From assembly GCA_017794925.1 (NCBI GenBank), contig CP051238.1:4016795-4080794 (forward strand): 64,000 nucleotides of DNA, read 5' to 3'. The position numbers were made by a program, and so were the translations under genes. Under the pieces are notes generated by a model. That model searched no databases and was not told where the DNA came from. It saw nothing but the letters and a program-made list of their open reading frames with translations. This DNA comes from Aestuariibacter sp. (GTDB taxonomy: Bacteria; Pseudomonadota; Gammaproteobacteria; Enterobacterales; Alteromonadaceae). The first letter of the stretch is position 1. Each line of letters begins with the position of its first letter. Below, piece after piece: positions 54,082-63,048 of this stretch.

Positions 54082-56004
54082 TTATTTGGCCAGGCTTGCC
54101 AACAATCCATTTAAGTTTTTCACGAATGACGCCGGATCTTTCAGGCTACCCTGCTCTGACAGCGCGGCTTGGTCGAACAATACCTCAGTCCAGTTCTTGA
54201 ACAAGGTCTCATCTTGAACGTCAGCGAGCAGCTTAACTAACTGATGCTCTGGGTTCAGTTCGAAGTGATACTTCACTTCTGGCACAGGCTGCCCAGCGGC
54301 TTCCATCAGCTTCATCATCTGAGTAGTCATGCCGTTATCATCTGCCACGATGCAAGCAGGCGATTCGGTAAGGCGGTGAGTAAATTTCACGTCCAGTACT
54401 TTCTCCCCCAGTGCGGTTTTAGCACGCTCTAACACGCCTTCAATTTGCTTCTCAGCTTCTTCCTGTGCTTTCTTGGTTTCTTCGTCATCAAGATCGCCTA
54501 AACCCAGGTCGCCGCGAGCAATTGAATGCAATTGCTTACCATCGAACTCGTTCAGGTGCTGCATTAACCACTCGTCAATGCGCTCACCCATTAACAATAC
54601 CTCAATACCTTTCTTCTTGAAGATCTCAAGGTGAGGACTGTTTTTCGCAGCCTGGTAGCTGTCAGCAGTCACAAAGTAAATTTTCTCCTGGCCTTCTTTC
54701 ATGCGAGAGATATAGTCTGCCAGAGAAACGTTCTGTGTATCGCTGTCGCTGTGCGTTGACGCAAAGCGCAGTAGGCCGGCAATCTTCTCTTTATTCGAGA
54801 AGTCTTCTGCTGGACCTTCTTTCAAAACATTACCGAATTCGTTCCAGAACAGTTGGTATTTCTCGGCGTCATTCTTAGCCATACGCTCCAGCATTTGCAG
54901 AACGCGCTTAGTGCAGCCCTGTCGCAGGTTTTGCGTAATCTTGTTGTCTTGCAGAATTTCACGCGATACGTTCAGCGGCAAATCGTTGGAGTCGAGCAAG
55001 CCTTTCACAAAGCGCAGATAAGTCGGCATGAACTGCTCAGCGTCATCCATAATGAATACGCGCTGTACATACAGTTTCAGACCGTGGCTCTGCTCTCTGT
55101 TCCACAAGTCAAACGGCGCTTTGCTTGGAATATACAGCAGGCTGGTGTATTCCGTTTTACCTTCCACTTTGTTGTGCGCCCAGGTCATCGGGTCTGCAAA
55201 ATCGTGAGAAATGTGCTTGTAGAACTCGGTGTATTCTTCGTCGGTGATTTCAGATTTGTCGCGAGTCCACAACGCTGTCGCTTTGTTTACGGTTTCCCAT
55301 TCACCTGGTTGACCAGGGACTTTCTCACCGTCTGGACCCTCGGTTTCTTCAACCGGTGCTTTCCACATTCTTACCGGAATACTGATATGGTCTGAGTATT
55401 TGCTGATAATCGAACGTAAACGCCAGTCATCGGCAAATTCTTTTTCATCATCACGCAGGAACAGCGTAATTTCGGTACCACGTGTTTCTTTATCGATGCT
55501 ACCAACGGTAAAGTCGCCTTCACCGGCAGAGGTCCACTCAACACCCTGATCAGCTGGCTGACCGGCAGCCCTTGTGCGAACAATCACTTTGTCTGCAACG
55601 ATAAACGCTGAGTAAAAACCCACACCAAACTGACCAATCAACTGAGAATCTTTCGCCGAATCGCCCGACAGTTTGCTGAAGAAGTCCTTGGTACCAGACT
55701 TAGCGATAGTACCTAAGTTTTCGATAACTTCATCGCGGGTCATACCAATGCCGTTGTCGGCAATAGTCAGCGTGCCAGCGTCTTTGTCGACACTCAGTTT
55801 TACGCATAGATCGCCATCGTTTTCGTACAAGCTGTCATTTTCTAATGCTTTAAAGCGCAGTTTGTCTGCCGCGTCAGCAGCGTTAGAGACAAGCTCACGT
55901 AAAAAGATTTCCTTGTTCGAATAGAGTGAATGAATCATCAAATGCAGAAGTTGTTTTACTTCCGTTTGAAATCCATGAGTTTCTTGATGGGCCACGTCAG
56001 CCAT
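54082..56004 (-). CDS. htpG: Hsp90-family chaperone HtpG
   Basis: A 640-residue ATP-dependent chaperone, slightly longer than E. coli HtpG (624). The N-terminal ATPase carries ELVSNAADAADKLR, DNGIGMTRDEV and GQFGVGFYSAFIVAD. The middle domain has the catalytic Arg region LPLNVSREILQ. The C-terminal dimer domain has the usual MMKLMEAAGQ. ATG 56004 (MADVAHQETHGFQTEV) with AGGAGA upstream is preferred; the frame extends 38 codons further without a signal. It lies downstream of recR as in E. coli, but adk, which follows htpG there, is 17 kb away here. Confidence 0.97.
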   Translation of the reverse strand: MADVAHQETHGFQTEVKQLLHLMIHSLYSNKEIFLRELVSNAADAADKLRFKALENDSLYENDGDLCVKLSVDKDAGTLTIADNGIGMTRDEVIENLGTIAKSGTKDFFSKLSGDSAKDSQLIGQFGVGFYSAFIVADKVIVRTRAAGQPADQGVEWTSAGEGDFTVGSIDKETRGTEITLFLRDDEKEFADDWRLRSIISKYSDHISIPVRMWKAPVEETEGPDGEKVPGQPGEWETVNKATALWTRDKSEITDEEYTEFYKHISHDFADPMTWAHNKVEGKTEYTSLLYIPSKAPFDLWNREQSHGLKLYVQRVFIMDDAEQFMPTYLRFVKGLLDSNDLPLNVSREILQDNKITQNLRQGCTKRVLQMLERMAKNDAEKYQLFWNEFGNVLKEGPAEDFSNKEKIAGLLRFASTHSDSDTQNVSLADYISRMKEGQEKIYFVTADSYQAAKNSPHLEIFKKKGIEVLLMGERIDEWLMQHLNEFDGKQLHSIARGDLGLGDLDDEETKKAQEEAEKQIEGVLERAKTALGEKVLDVKFTHRLTESPACIVADDNGMTTQMMKLMEAAGQPVPEVKYHFELNPEHQLVKLLADVQDETLFKNWTEVLFDQAALSEQGSLKDPASFVKNLNGLLASLAK

Positions 56005-56172
56005 AAACCAGATTCTCCTAGTCAGATAGAATAATTCAGAAACGAAAGTGTGGACGCGCAGAGCTAATTTCAACCGTGCAGAACGAAAAAACCAGCAAAA
56101 AAGTATGGGATAGAACAAAGGCTGTACAGAAAGCGTGCAACACGTTGCTGGTTACACGCTGAATTAGGGAAT

Positions 56173-56772
56173 TTAGAGTGTACGGCGCCCGGAAAAGGCA
56201 TGGGTAAGTGTATTGCCGTCGATATATTCCAGTTCACCACCAATAGGCACACCATGGGCGATTCGGCTGGCGGCAACCTCATGCTTTTGACAAAGCTGAG
56301 CAATATAATGCGCGGTAGCTTCGCCTTCGACCGTGGGGTTGGTGGCCAAAATCACTTCTTTCAGTGAGCCGTCGGCAATGCGGGTTTCCAGTTCGTCCAG
56401 GCCTATTTCGCCAGGCCCGATACCGTCAATTGGCGACAGATGTCCCATCAGTACAAAGTAAGTCCCTTTGAAGGACATGGTTTGCTCAATGGCCATCACA
56501 TCCTGGGGGCTTTCCACCACACAGAGCTGGCCGCTTTCCTGGCGTTGTGGATGCTGACAGATGTCGCACACACTTTGTTCGGTAAAGTTTCTGCACTGCT
56601 GGCAATGACCGATGTGCTCCATGGCATTATGAAGGGCTGCACTCAATGTAAGTGCACCATCGCGATTGCGTTCCAGTAAGTGAAACGCCATGCGCTGCGC
56701 GCTTTTGTTGCCTACCCCGGGTAAGCAGGTAAACGCGCTGATTAACTCAGCCAGCATCGGACTGTACTTCAT
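56173..56772 (-). CDS. recR: recombination mediator protein RecR
   Basis: A 199-residue protein, standard length. The helix-hairpin-helix is in LPGVGNKSAQRMAFHLL (17-33). The C4 zinc finger is Cys57, Cys60, Cys69 and Cys72, and the Toprim domain follows (about 80-175, CVVESPQDVMAIE). RecR with RecO and RecF loads RecA at gaps. In most relatives recR follows ybaB directly; here an FAD oxidoreductase gene stands between them. Confidence 0.97.
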   Translation of the reverse strand: MKYSPMLAELISAFTCLPGVGNKSAQRMAFHLLERNRDGALTLSAALHNAMEHIGHCQQCRNFTEQSVCDICQHPQRQESGQLCVVESPQDVMAIEQTMSFKGTYFVLMGHLSPIDGIGPGEIGLDELETRIADGSLKEVILATNPTVEGEATAHYIAQLCQKHEVAASRIAHGVPIGGELEYIDGNTLTHAFSGRRTL

Positions 56773-56929
56773 AAAATGCGTGCCTTTTCTAATTAACGTG
56801 TATTTGTTAAAGCGGATAAAGTCATGCTTTAACGTTGTGTTCGTATAGTAAGTCGAATTATAAAGAAATCTTGACGGATTGTTAGGTTTTACTCGATTTT
56901 AGAATGTGACAGTAATGCCGTAACACTCA

Positions 56930-58390
56930 CTACAAGCTACTGCTACTAACTACGTACTTTTCCACAAAAAGATTGGTAAAACGTGACTCGGAATCGTATA
57001 TCTTTTTTACTTCTCTTAACTTGGATACACCTGGATAGGCTTGCTCGAATTGCGCCCTGCTTGCGTGTAACTGATAAGGTAAATAATATCTGCCACCAAC
57101 AGACAATGTGGCATCTATCATTTCACCACTCCACTTCGCCACATCCGCCCTGCTTTGTGCGTCAGTTCCCTGCCTGTAATAAACAACAAAAGCAAAGACT
57201 TCCTCCGGTGCCCAGGCCAACATTGACCCGGAGTCAGGTAAAGCATGACGAATAGACACATTGATTATATTCGCGTCACTCTTTTGGAAAATTGCTCTCA
57301 TTTTTGGAACGAAGTCTGCGAATCGATTTACCGGCACAAAATACTCTCTTAGCGCATAAGTAAATCGCTCACGCGATGTCGGTTCGAGTTCTCGGATGTC
57401 ATAACTGGCTTCGTAGTTACGCCACTGAACCGCATCAAAACTATATAACACTGGTTCCAGTACATGTTGCCGCAACCACTTTCCAAATGTCGACTCTGCG
57501 ACAAACGTTGCAACCTTCGGCTGCCACCAATATTCCGCTTTCGAGGGGATCAGCCGGTCATCTACAGTTAAATCATCGGTTGTTTGTAACCAGCTTACAC
57601 TGCGTACAGAAGAATAAGCCGGGGGAAATAAATCGGCGTTATGAAACACCACCTGATCGTTATCTCTGATTTCAGACGAGAAAAATACGGGGTAGTCAGA
57701 AACCAACATATCCTGCGTTTGACGACGCACTTTGGTATTTGATTCCAGCCAAAGTGTAACTTCTGTTATTACGCCTAAAGACCCGTAACCACCAATCGCA
57801 CCGAAATACAGGTCAGGATGACTATTTCTGTTTACCAGAATTTCTGAACCGTCTGCCACCACGATTTTAAAAGAGCGGATAGAGCGTATCATTGGCCCTT
57901 CGCCAATGTATCGACCATGCACGTTTACCGATAGTGAACCGCCAACCGTGAAATTAGCGTAAGTCTGCATAATTTTTACAGACAAATCATGTTTATCAAT
58001 AATCTCCTGTAAATCTCGCCAACGAATGCCTGCCTGAACAGTTACCCACTTTTCCTCAACGTTCAGGGCTATGACTTTGTTAAAGTCACGCATATCGATG
58101 TGCAAGCTGTCCGGGTACGCCGTTTGGCCACCTTGACTGTTTCTTCCCCCACCAATTGAAACGGGTCCGGTTGTTTTCGCAATAGCCGCAATTATTTCTG
58201 CGGAAGTAACAGGCCGAATAACTTTCGATACGCTTATGGGGTTCAATTGCGTGACGTCATTGACTAACCGCTCATCCTGATTTGCTGGAGCAGCAGGTGT
58301 AAAGTCCACTAAAATATAAGTCGCGAGTGCAGCAATTAGCAATGTGAATGTGAGCAGCAGCACACTAATGAATTTGAGCGCAAATTTCAT
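56930..58390 (-). CDS. membrane-anchored FAD-binding oxidoreductase (VAO/PCMH type)
   Basis: A 486-residue protein with an N-terminal membrane anchor or signal (about 5-28) and a PCMH-type FAD domain (about 45-225): GPVSIGGGRNSQGGQTAYPD and TVGGSLSVNVHGRYIGEGPMI, where the SVNVHGR stretch contacts the flavin. The C-terminal part resembles sugar-1,4-lactone oxidases. Such enzymes oxidise alcohols, aldonolactones or sugars; the substrate is unknown. It interrupts the ybaB-recR pair, and ybaB has its own terminator just upstream, so it was probably inserted here and has its own promoter. Confidence 0.83.
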   Translation of the reverse strand: MKFALKFISVLLLTFTLLIAALATYILVDFTPAAPANQDERLVNDVTQLNPISVSKVIRPVTSAEIIAAIAKTTGPVSIGGGRNSQGGQTAYPDSLHIDMRDFNKVIALNVEEKWVTVQAGIRWRDLQEIIDKHDLSVKIMQTYANFTVGGSLSVNVHGRYIGEGPMIRSIRSFKIVVADGSEILVNRNSHPDLYFGAIGGYGSLGVITEVTLWLESNTKVRRQTQDMLVSDYPVFFSSEIRDNDQVVFHNADLFPPAYSSVRSVSWLQTTDDLTVDDRLIPSKAEYWWQPKVATFVAESTFGKWLRQHVLEPVLYSFDAVQWRNYEASYDIRELEPTSRERFTYALREYFVPVNRFADFVPKMRAIFQKSDANIINVSIRHALPDSGSMLAWAPEEVFAFVVYYRQGTDAQSRADVAKWSGEMIDATLSVGGRYYLPYQLHASRAQFEQAYPGVSKLREVKKIYDSESRFTNLFVEKYVVSSSSL

Positions 58391-58484
58391 AAAAGTCCTT
58401 TTATATTCGCTATCTCCATTAATTCATAGAATGTCTTGTTTTGCAATTTAGAGAGATTGGCTGGATTCACCTTTGGTCACAAAA

Positions 58485-58512
58485 CAAAAAAGCCCCGGTG
58501 AAAACCGGGGCT
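58485..58512 (-). terminator. terminator of the apt-dnaX-ybaB transcript
   Basis: On the minus strand GCCCCGGT (58511-58504) pairs with ACCGGGGC (58499-58492) and ends in six T (58491-58486). A second inverted repeat, TTGCCT...AGGCAA around GGGAGATCTCCC (58526-58550), stands between it and ybaB. Confidence 0.9.
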
Positions 58513-58568
58513 CTGTAAAATTGGGTTGCCTGGGAGATCTCCCTAGGCAATCGCCTACTTACTAGGAG

Positions 58569-58895
58569 TTAAAACGGCATTTTGAAGCCAGGTGGCAGTG
58601 GCATACCGCCCGTTACTTCTGACATTTTCTCTTTAGAAGTTTCCGCAACACGACGCGCGGCATCGTTGAAAGCGGCAGCGACTAAATCTTCAACCATGTC
58701 TTTGTCGTCGTCCATTAGAGACTCGTCGATGTCTACGCGGCGTACGTTGTGGTTACAAGTCATCGTTACTTTAACCATACCTGCGCCTGATTCGCCAACG
58801 ACTTCCAGGTTAGCTAAGTCTTCCTGGGTTTTCTGCATGCGCTCCTGCATTTGCTGCGCTTGCTTCATGATGTTGCCCATTCCACCTTTAAACAT
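58569..58895 (-). CDS. ybaB: nucleoid-associated protein of the YbaB/EbfC family
   Basis: A 108-residue DNA-binding protein, close to E. coli YbaB (109). An N-terminal helix (GNIMKQAQQMQERMQKTQEDL) is followed by the beta sheet (VTMTCNHNVRRVDIDESLM) and the C-terminal helix with Gly/Pro-rich end MPLPPGFKMPF. It forms dimers that bind DNA with little sequence preference. It starts 48 bases after dnaX and is followed by two hairpins. Confidence 0.96.
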   Translation of the reverse strand: MFKGGMGNIMKQAQQMQERMQKTQEDLANLEVVGESGAGMVKVTMTCNHNVRRVDIDESLMDDDKDMVEDLVAAAFNDAARRVAETSKEKMSEVTGGMPLPPGFKMPF

Positions 58896-58943
58896 AATCT
58901 TTTCTCACTCTTGTGTAGTCAATAACACTATTTCGATTAAATA

Positions 58944-61445
58944 TTAACGAGGTTCAATGCTGTCTTGCACAACCTCTGCGTTAAATGCGCCGATCATCGC
59001 CAGAATGGTATCGTCTTGCTGAATCACTTGTCTGGCGTACTGTTTTCGCATTTGATTAATTTGTTGTTGTATCTGATACGGCGTTTTTTCAACGTTGCCG
59101 TACACCAGCGTTACATTTACAGGCTTTGATAAAACACTGTTCAACGCTTCGGTTAGCTGCGGCACAGTCCCCTCATTGACCAAATGCTCCTGACTTGGAT
59201 CCAACGTCATGGTGACGTTCTCGCCTTCTTTGGCAAACCGGGAGTTTAACGCTATTTGCTTTAACAAACCGGCAATTGGCATTGCTTCAATTAGCGCACT
59301 CCATTTATCGATTTGACTAGCGTGCAATAATTTATCGCCATTCTCCAGATATGGGGGCAAGTCACTGTCAAATTCAATAGCTGTAGGCTGGGTTGTTGAT
59401 ACCTCTTGCGGTTCATTTGCCACAGGCGGCGTATTGCTTTCGGAAAAATCAGGTTGTGACTGCACGTCCGGCTGTGCATCTACAGCCGCAGTGGGCTCTG
59501 TAGTAAGCTCACTGGAGGCCTCTTTGACATCGACTAAGCTGTCTACACTTTCAGTGTTAAAGGACTCTTCAGCACCCGCCGTTACCCACGGTGGTGGCTC
59601 ATCGGCGGCTTGCGTTTCTGTATTTGTAGATGTGGCGTGCTCGTGCTCGTTTGTTGCAACAGGTACAGACTGTTCCAAACGCGGGTCCATGCCAACGGCT
59701 TCAGAATTGACACTGGCGTCAGGCTTCGGTCGCTTTGGCCGCTGCAGTGTGCGTTCCTCACTAGGTGGCTTTTTTGCGGCCGAGGCTTTGTCCTCCATGG
59801 CCTGTTGTTTCAGGCGCTGGCGCAAAGCAAGCATAGCTTCGGTTGAAGCTGCTGCAGGTTGAGGCTCACTGTGTTGTTGTGGTGCCGACGCCATCATACC
59901 GTGCTCTACAGACTCATAATGCTGTGGAGGGATATCTTGTGGCATGTCATAGCCAGCACTTTCCGGAGGGTAATCGAAATGATCATCAGGTGGACCCACC
60001 TGGCTTTGACGGCGAAAGTCATCCGCTTCGTCCATGAGCTGAGCGGCTTGGTCATCCAATTGCTGGGTGTCTTCATAGCCCGGCTGAACGTGTTGTTCTG
60101 TCTTTGCTGTATCCTTAGCCAGTGGCTCGGCAACATCAACAACTGGTTGGGCGTTAGACTCAGACTCAATTTGCTGCTGATTAGCAACATCTGGCGTTGG
60201 CGAGTCTGCAGTCTGTTCAACTGGCTTTGGCGTTTCCATCGATGCTGCAGACTCACTGTTTGCACCTGACGTTGAAGTTCCGCCTTGCGCAGGTGACTGT
60301 GACAACGGACCCGCAGAACCAGGAGGATTAGTAATAACGGTTTCAGCATCATCGATAGGAGCTACCGGCGAAAACGTCATCATGCGTAATATGGTCATTT
60401 CAAACGCACTGCGACCATCACCCGCAAAAGGTAAATCTTTGCGACCTTGCAATGCTAACTGATACAGCAGTTGAACCTGCTCTGCCGGCAAACCTTTCGC
60501 TAATTGATAAATTGCTTTAGCAGACGTCGTTTCCAGTTTGCAGGCCTCGGGAACCCACTGAGTTAACGCAACCTGATGCAAAATACTGGCGACCTCAGCC
60601 AGCACCTGGCTAAAGTCTGGTGCCATCATGGCAATTTCATCGATCTGCGCCATTACCGCATTAGCATCGCGCTTCACCATAGCAAATAACAGTTTGAGTA
60701 CCTGCTGGCGGTCCATTAGCCCCAACATGTCTGTTACTACTGAAGCAGTAACCTGGTTATTTCCCTGAGCAATTGCCTGATCGGTAAGGCTTAATGCATC
60801 GCGCATACTACCTTGTGCAGCTCGCGCTAATAAACTCAACGCTGGCGCCTCAAAGCTTACGCTTTCCTGCTCCAGGATATGCTGTAACTGCTGCGTGATC
60901 TGCTCGCGGGATAACGCTTTTAAGTTAAACTGCAAACAGCGGGATAAAATGGTAATGGGCAGCTTTTGCGGATCGGTGGTTGCCAGCAAAAACTTAACGT
61001 GTGGCGGTGGCTCTTCAAGGGTCTTTAACAGCGCGTTGAAGCTGTGCTTTGAAAGCATGTGTACTTCGTCAATCAGGTACACTTTGAACTTACCGCGTGT
61101 TGGCTTGTATTGCACATTGTCGAGCAGCTCACGGGTATCTTCTACCTTAGTGCGTGAGGCGGCATCGATTTCAAGGAGGTCAACATAGTTGCCCTGCTCG
61201 ATTTCCTGACAGGTGCCGCACTGGCCACAAGGGTTAGCGCTCTGTCCCTGCTCACAGTTCAGGCTTTTAGAAAATATGCGGGCTATTGTGGTTTTGCCCA
61301 CACCGCGGGTGCCGGTAAACAGGTACGCATGATGCAACCGATCGTTTTGTAATGCGTTAGTGATGGCAGAAACAACATGTTCCTGCCCGACTAATTCACT
61401 AAAGCGTCCGGGACGCCATTTTCTTGCCAGTACCTGATAAGCCAA
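58944..61445 (-). CDS. dnaX: DNA polymerase III subunits tau and gamma
   Basis: An 833-residue tau subunit of the clamp loader, longer than E. coli tau (643). Walker A GTRGVGKT is at 45-52, zinc cysteines are at 64, 73, 76 and 79, then LIDEVHML and the sensor motif ILSRCLQF. Residues about 370-690 are an unusually long, acidic, Gln/Pro-rich linker. The last about 130 residues bind DnaE (alpha). A slippery A-AAA-AAG heptamer in the correct frame at codons 557-559 should give a short gamma form by -1 frameshifting (listed separately). It is preceded by apt and followed by ybaB. Confidence 0.97.
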   Translation of the reverse strand: MAYQVLARKWRPGRFSELVGQEHVVSAITNALQNDRLHHAYLFTGTRGVGKTTIARIFSKSLNCEQGQSANPCGQCGTCQEIEQGNYVDLLEIDAASRTKVEDTRELLDNVQYKPTRGKFKVYLIDEVHMLSKHSFNALLKTLEEPPPHVKFLLATTDPQKLPITILSRCLQFNLKALSREQITQQLQHILEQESVSFEAPALSLLARAAQGSMRDALSLTDQAIAQGNNQVTASVVTDMLGLMDRQQVLKLLFAMVKRDANAVMAQIDEIAMMAPDFSQVLAEVASILHQVALTQWVPEACKLETTSAKAIYQLAKGLPAEQVQLLYQLALQGRKDLPFAGDGRSAFEMTILRMMTFSPVAPIDDAETVITNPPGSAGPLSQSPAQGGTSTSGANSESAASMETPKPVEQTADSPTPDVANQQQIESESNAQPVVDVAEPLAKDTAKTEQHVQPGYEDTQQLDDQAAQLMDEADDFRRQSQVGPPDDHFDYPPESAGYDMPQDIPPQHYESVEHGMMASAPQQHSEPQPAAASTEAMLALRQRLKQQAMEDKASAAKKPPSEERTLQRPKRPKPDASVNSEAVGMDPRLEQSVPVATNEHEHATSTNTETQAADEPPPWVTAGAEESFNTESVDSLVDVKEASSELTTEPTAAVDAQPDVQSQPDFSESNTPPVANEPQEVSTTQPTAIEFDSDLPPYLENGDKLLHASQIDKWSALIEAMPIAGLLKQIALNSRFAKEGENVTMTLDPSQEHLVNEGTVPQLTEALNSVLSKPVNVTLVYGNVEKTPYQIQQQINQMRKQYARQVIQQDDTILAMIGAFNAEVVQDSIEPR
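59761..59775 (-). promoter_or_regulatory. programmed -1 frameshift site in dnaX
   Basis: On the coding (minus) strand the heptamer A-AAA-AAG (59775 to 59769) is in frame at codons 557-559. A -1 slip gives codons GCC and ACC, then TAG (59763-59761) with TGA directly after it, so a gamma protein of 561 residues would end in KKAT. A GGAGG sequence stands 16 bases upstream and might stimulate slipping, as the Shine-Dalgarno-like element does in E. coli dnaX. Confidence 0.8.
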
Positions 61446-61456
61446 TCTAAGCTTCC

Positions 61457-61993
61457 TTACTCGCCGTCAAATTCACAAATGCAATAGGGTTCCAGACCCA
61501 GATCGGTTAATCGCTCATAACCGTTGAGCTCGGGTAAGCCAATAACAAACCCAGCGTGCTCTACTACACCACCCAAATTACGGATAAGTTTGGCGGTAGC
61601 AGATATGGTTCCACCGGTTGCTAACAGGTCATCAATCAACAACACTTTATCGCCGGGGGAAATCGCGTCTTTGTGAATTTCCAGTGTGTCTTTACCATAT
61701 TCTAATTCGTAGCTTTCGCTAAGCACGTCACGCGGTAATTTATTGGGCTTACGCACTGGTACAAATCCAACGCCTAATTCCAATGCCAGCGGTGCGCCAA
61801 ACAGAAACCCACGCGCTTCGGTGCCAGCTACTTTGGTAAAGCCATAAGGGCGATATTTATCGAGCAACATAGCGATACACTGACTAAACGCCTTATAGTC
61901 CTCAAGTACACTGGTTACATCTCGGAATTGGATGCCCGGTTTGGGGTAATCTGGCACCGTTTTAACTACTGATTTAATATATTCTGAACTCAT
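61457..61993 (-). CDS. apt: adenine phosphoribosyltransferase
   Basis: A 178-residue purine salvage enzyme that makes AMP from adenine and PRPP. The PRPP-binding motif is VLLIDDLLATGGTISATA (about 117-134). The N-terminal hood has PDYPKPGIQFRDVTS (about 14-28), and the flexible loop contains RKPNKLP. Length matches E. coli Apt (183). It lies 11 bases upstream of dnaX on the same strand, the conserved order in gammaproteobacteria. Confidence 0.97.
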   Translation of the reverse strand: MSSEYIKSVVKTVPDYPKPGIQFRDVTSVLEDYKAFSQCIAMLLDKYRPYGFTKVAGTEARGFLFGAPLALELGVGFVPVRKPNKLPRDVLSESYELEYGKDTLEIHKDAISPGDKVLLIDDLLATGGTISATAKLIRNLGGVVEHAGFVIGLPELNGYERLTDLGLEPYCICEFDGE

Positions 61994-62023
61994 GCCGAAT
62001 CCTTTAACTATTCCGGCAAGGCT

Positions 62024-62149
62024 TTAAGAAAAGTAGAATGTGAACCAACCTGCCAATGTTGGCAACAGTGGGAAGGCTAGCAGTGCAACTACTGCACCCA
62101 GAAAATACCACCAGTTAAATACTTCTTTAAAATCTTCGTTACCAGCCAT
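62024..62149 (-). CDS. small membrane protein of 41 residues
   Basis: A complete short frame from ATG (62149) to TAA (62024) encodes a 41-residue protein: a short acidic start (MAGNEDFKEVFNWWYF) followed by a hydrophobic span of about 20 residues (GAVVALLAFPLLPTLAG) and an aromatic end (WFTFYFS). This is a typical single-span small protein. The ribosome binding site is weak. It lies 30 bases upstream of apt on the same strand. I do not recognise it; the regular amphipathic and hydrophobic layout makes chance less likely. Confidence 0.6.
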   Translation of the reverse strand: MAGNEDFKEVFNWWYFLGAVVALLAFPLLPTLAGWFTFYFS

Positions 62150-62313
62150 GAAAAATTCCAGTTAAATTAAGCCTAAAAAATGGCCCTAAATGGTAATCGA
62201 AACGAAACCTAATTGACAGAGGTAATACGCTAAGCAGTCAAAATCTGACCATTCACTGAGTCTATTGTTGTATCCGACATGATCTCATGTGAATACTGCG
62301 CATGTCCTGTGGT

Positions 62314-63048
62314 TCAGGCTTCCACCGCCGCACCACAGCTAAGCCATTGACTAATAAGCTGTTGAACGCCTTGCTGTACTGTATTCAGAGGGATACCTGC
62401 GGCTTGTTGATGAACGAGCTCACAGAGCCGTTCCACAGAAGTGGGTTGTTGACTGAGTAACTCAAAGGTCAACGCTGCCAGCGGGTTAAGATGCTGAAAA
62501 GCAACGTTGTGATCGCAGTCGCGATAAAGTAAATAATAATGCGAGTCACCAGGCTCTTCCGGCATAAAGTCCGGGCCAATCATGTGCACTGGATAGGGGT
62601 AACCTACTAACTCGGAAACGGGAGAGGTTCGAAAATAGGCAGGCAGTGCATTACCTTGCCAATAATTCAACGTGCCGTCGGTTTTTCTTACCGACAAGGC
62701 TAACTCAAGCCATTCGTAATGTGCCAACTCTTTCAAAAAGACAGGATCCGCCGGGACAGGCTCATAAGCATTGCTCAGGAACTCCACAAACTCTTTGCTA
62801 ATATCAATAAAGTAAGGTGACCGGCAGGCATGTTGTTGGAAAAACGCTCGCACCAGCCGGTGCCAACTTTCTTCACTATAAATGGAGTGTAATACGGGAA
62901 AGCCGTTACGAATAAAGCCTTCAACGTTGTTGTAAAACAGCGACTGGTATATCGCCAGCCTGCGCTTGGTATCTTCATCCACGGAGTCTGACTGCTCCGG
63001 GTAGCGGATAGACGTTGCCAGTTCCCTGAGCTGTTCGTTCAAACTCAC
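62314..63048 (-). CDS. hvfC: DUF2063-type partner protein of a MNIO peptide-modifying enzyme
   Basis: A 244-residue protein with the DUF2063 N-terminal helical domain (about 5-105; RRLAIYQSLFYNNVEGFIRNGFPVL, then FLSNAYEPVPADPVFLKELAHYEWLELAL) and a C-terminal part (about 150-240) of the HvfC/BufC kind. In known systems this protein forms a complex with the DUF692 enzyme and helps present the precursor peptide. The start is GTG 63048, directly after the TAA of the DUF692 gene, so they are translationally coupled. No DoxX-like gene follows in this operon. Symbol given by analogy. Confidence 0.85.
   Translation of the reverse strand: MSLNEQLRELATSIRYPEQSDSVDEDTKRRLAIYQSLFYNNVEGFIRNGFPVLHSIYSEESWHRLVRAFFQQHACRSPYFIDISKEFVEFLSNAYEPVPADPVFLKELAHYEWLELALSVRKTDGTLNYWQGNALPAYFRTSPVSELVGYPYPVHMIGPDFMPEEPGDSHYYLLYRDCDHNVAFQHLNPLAALTFELLSQQPTSVERLCELVHQQAAGIPLNTVQQGVQQLISQWLSCGAAVEA

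Noticed and set aside
59859..60269. Plus-strand frame of 136 codons opposite dnaX
   Set aside because: Antisense of the low-complexity tau linker; Trp/Arg/Leu-rich, with no ribosome binding site or family motif.
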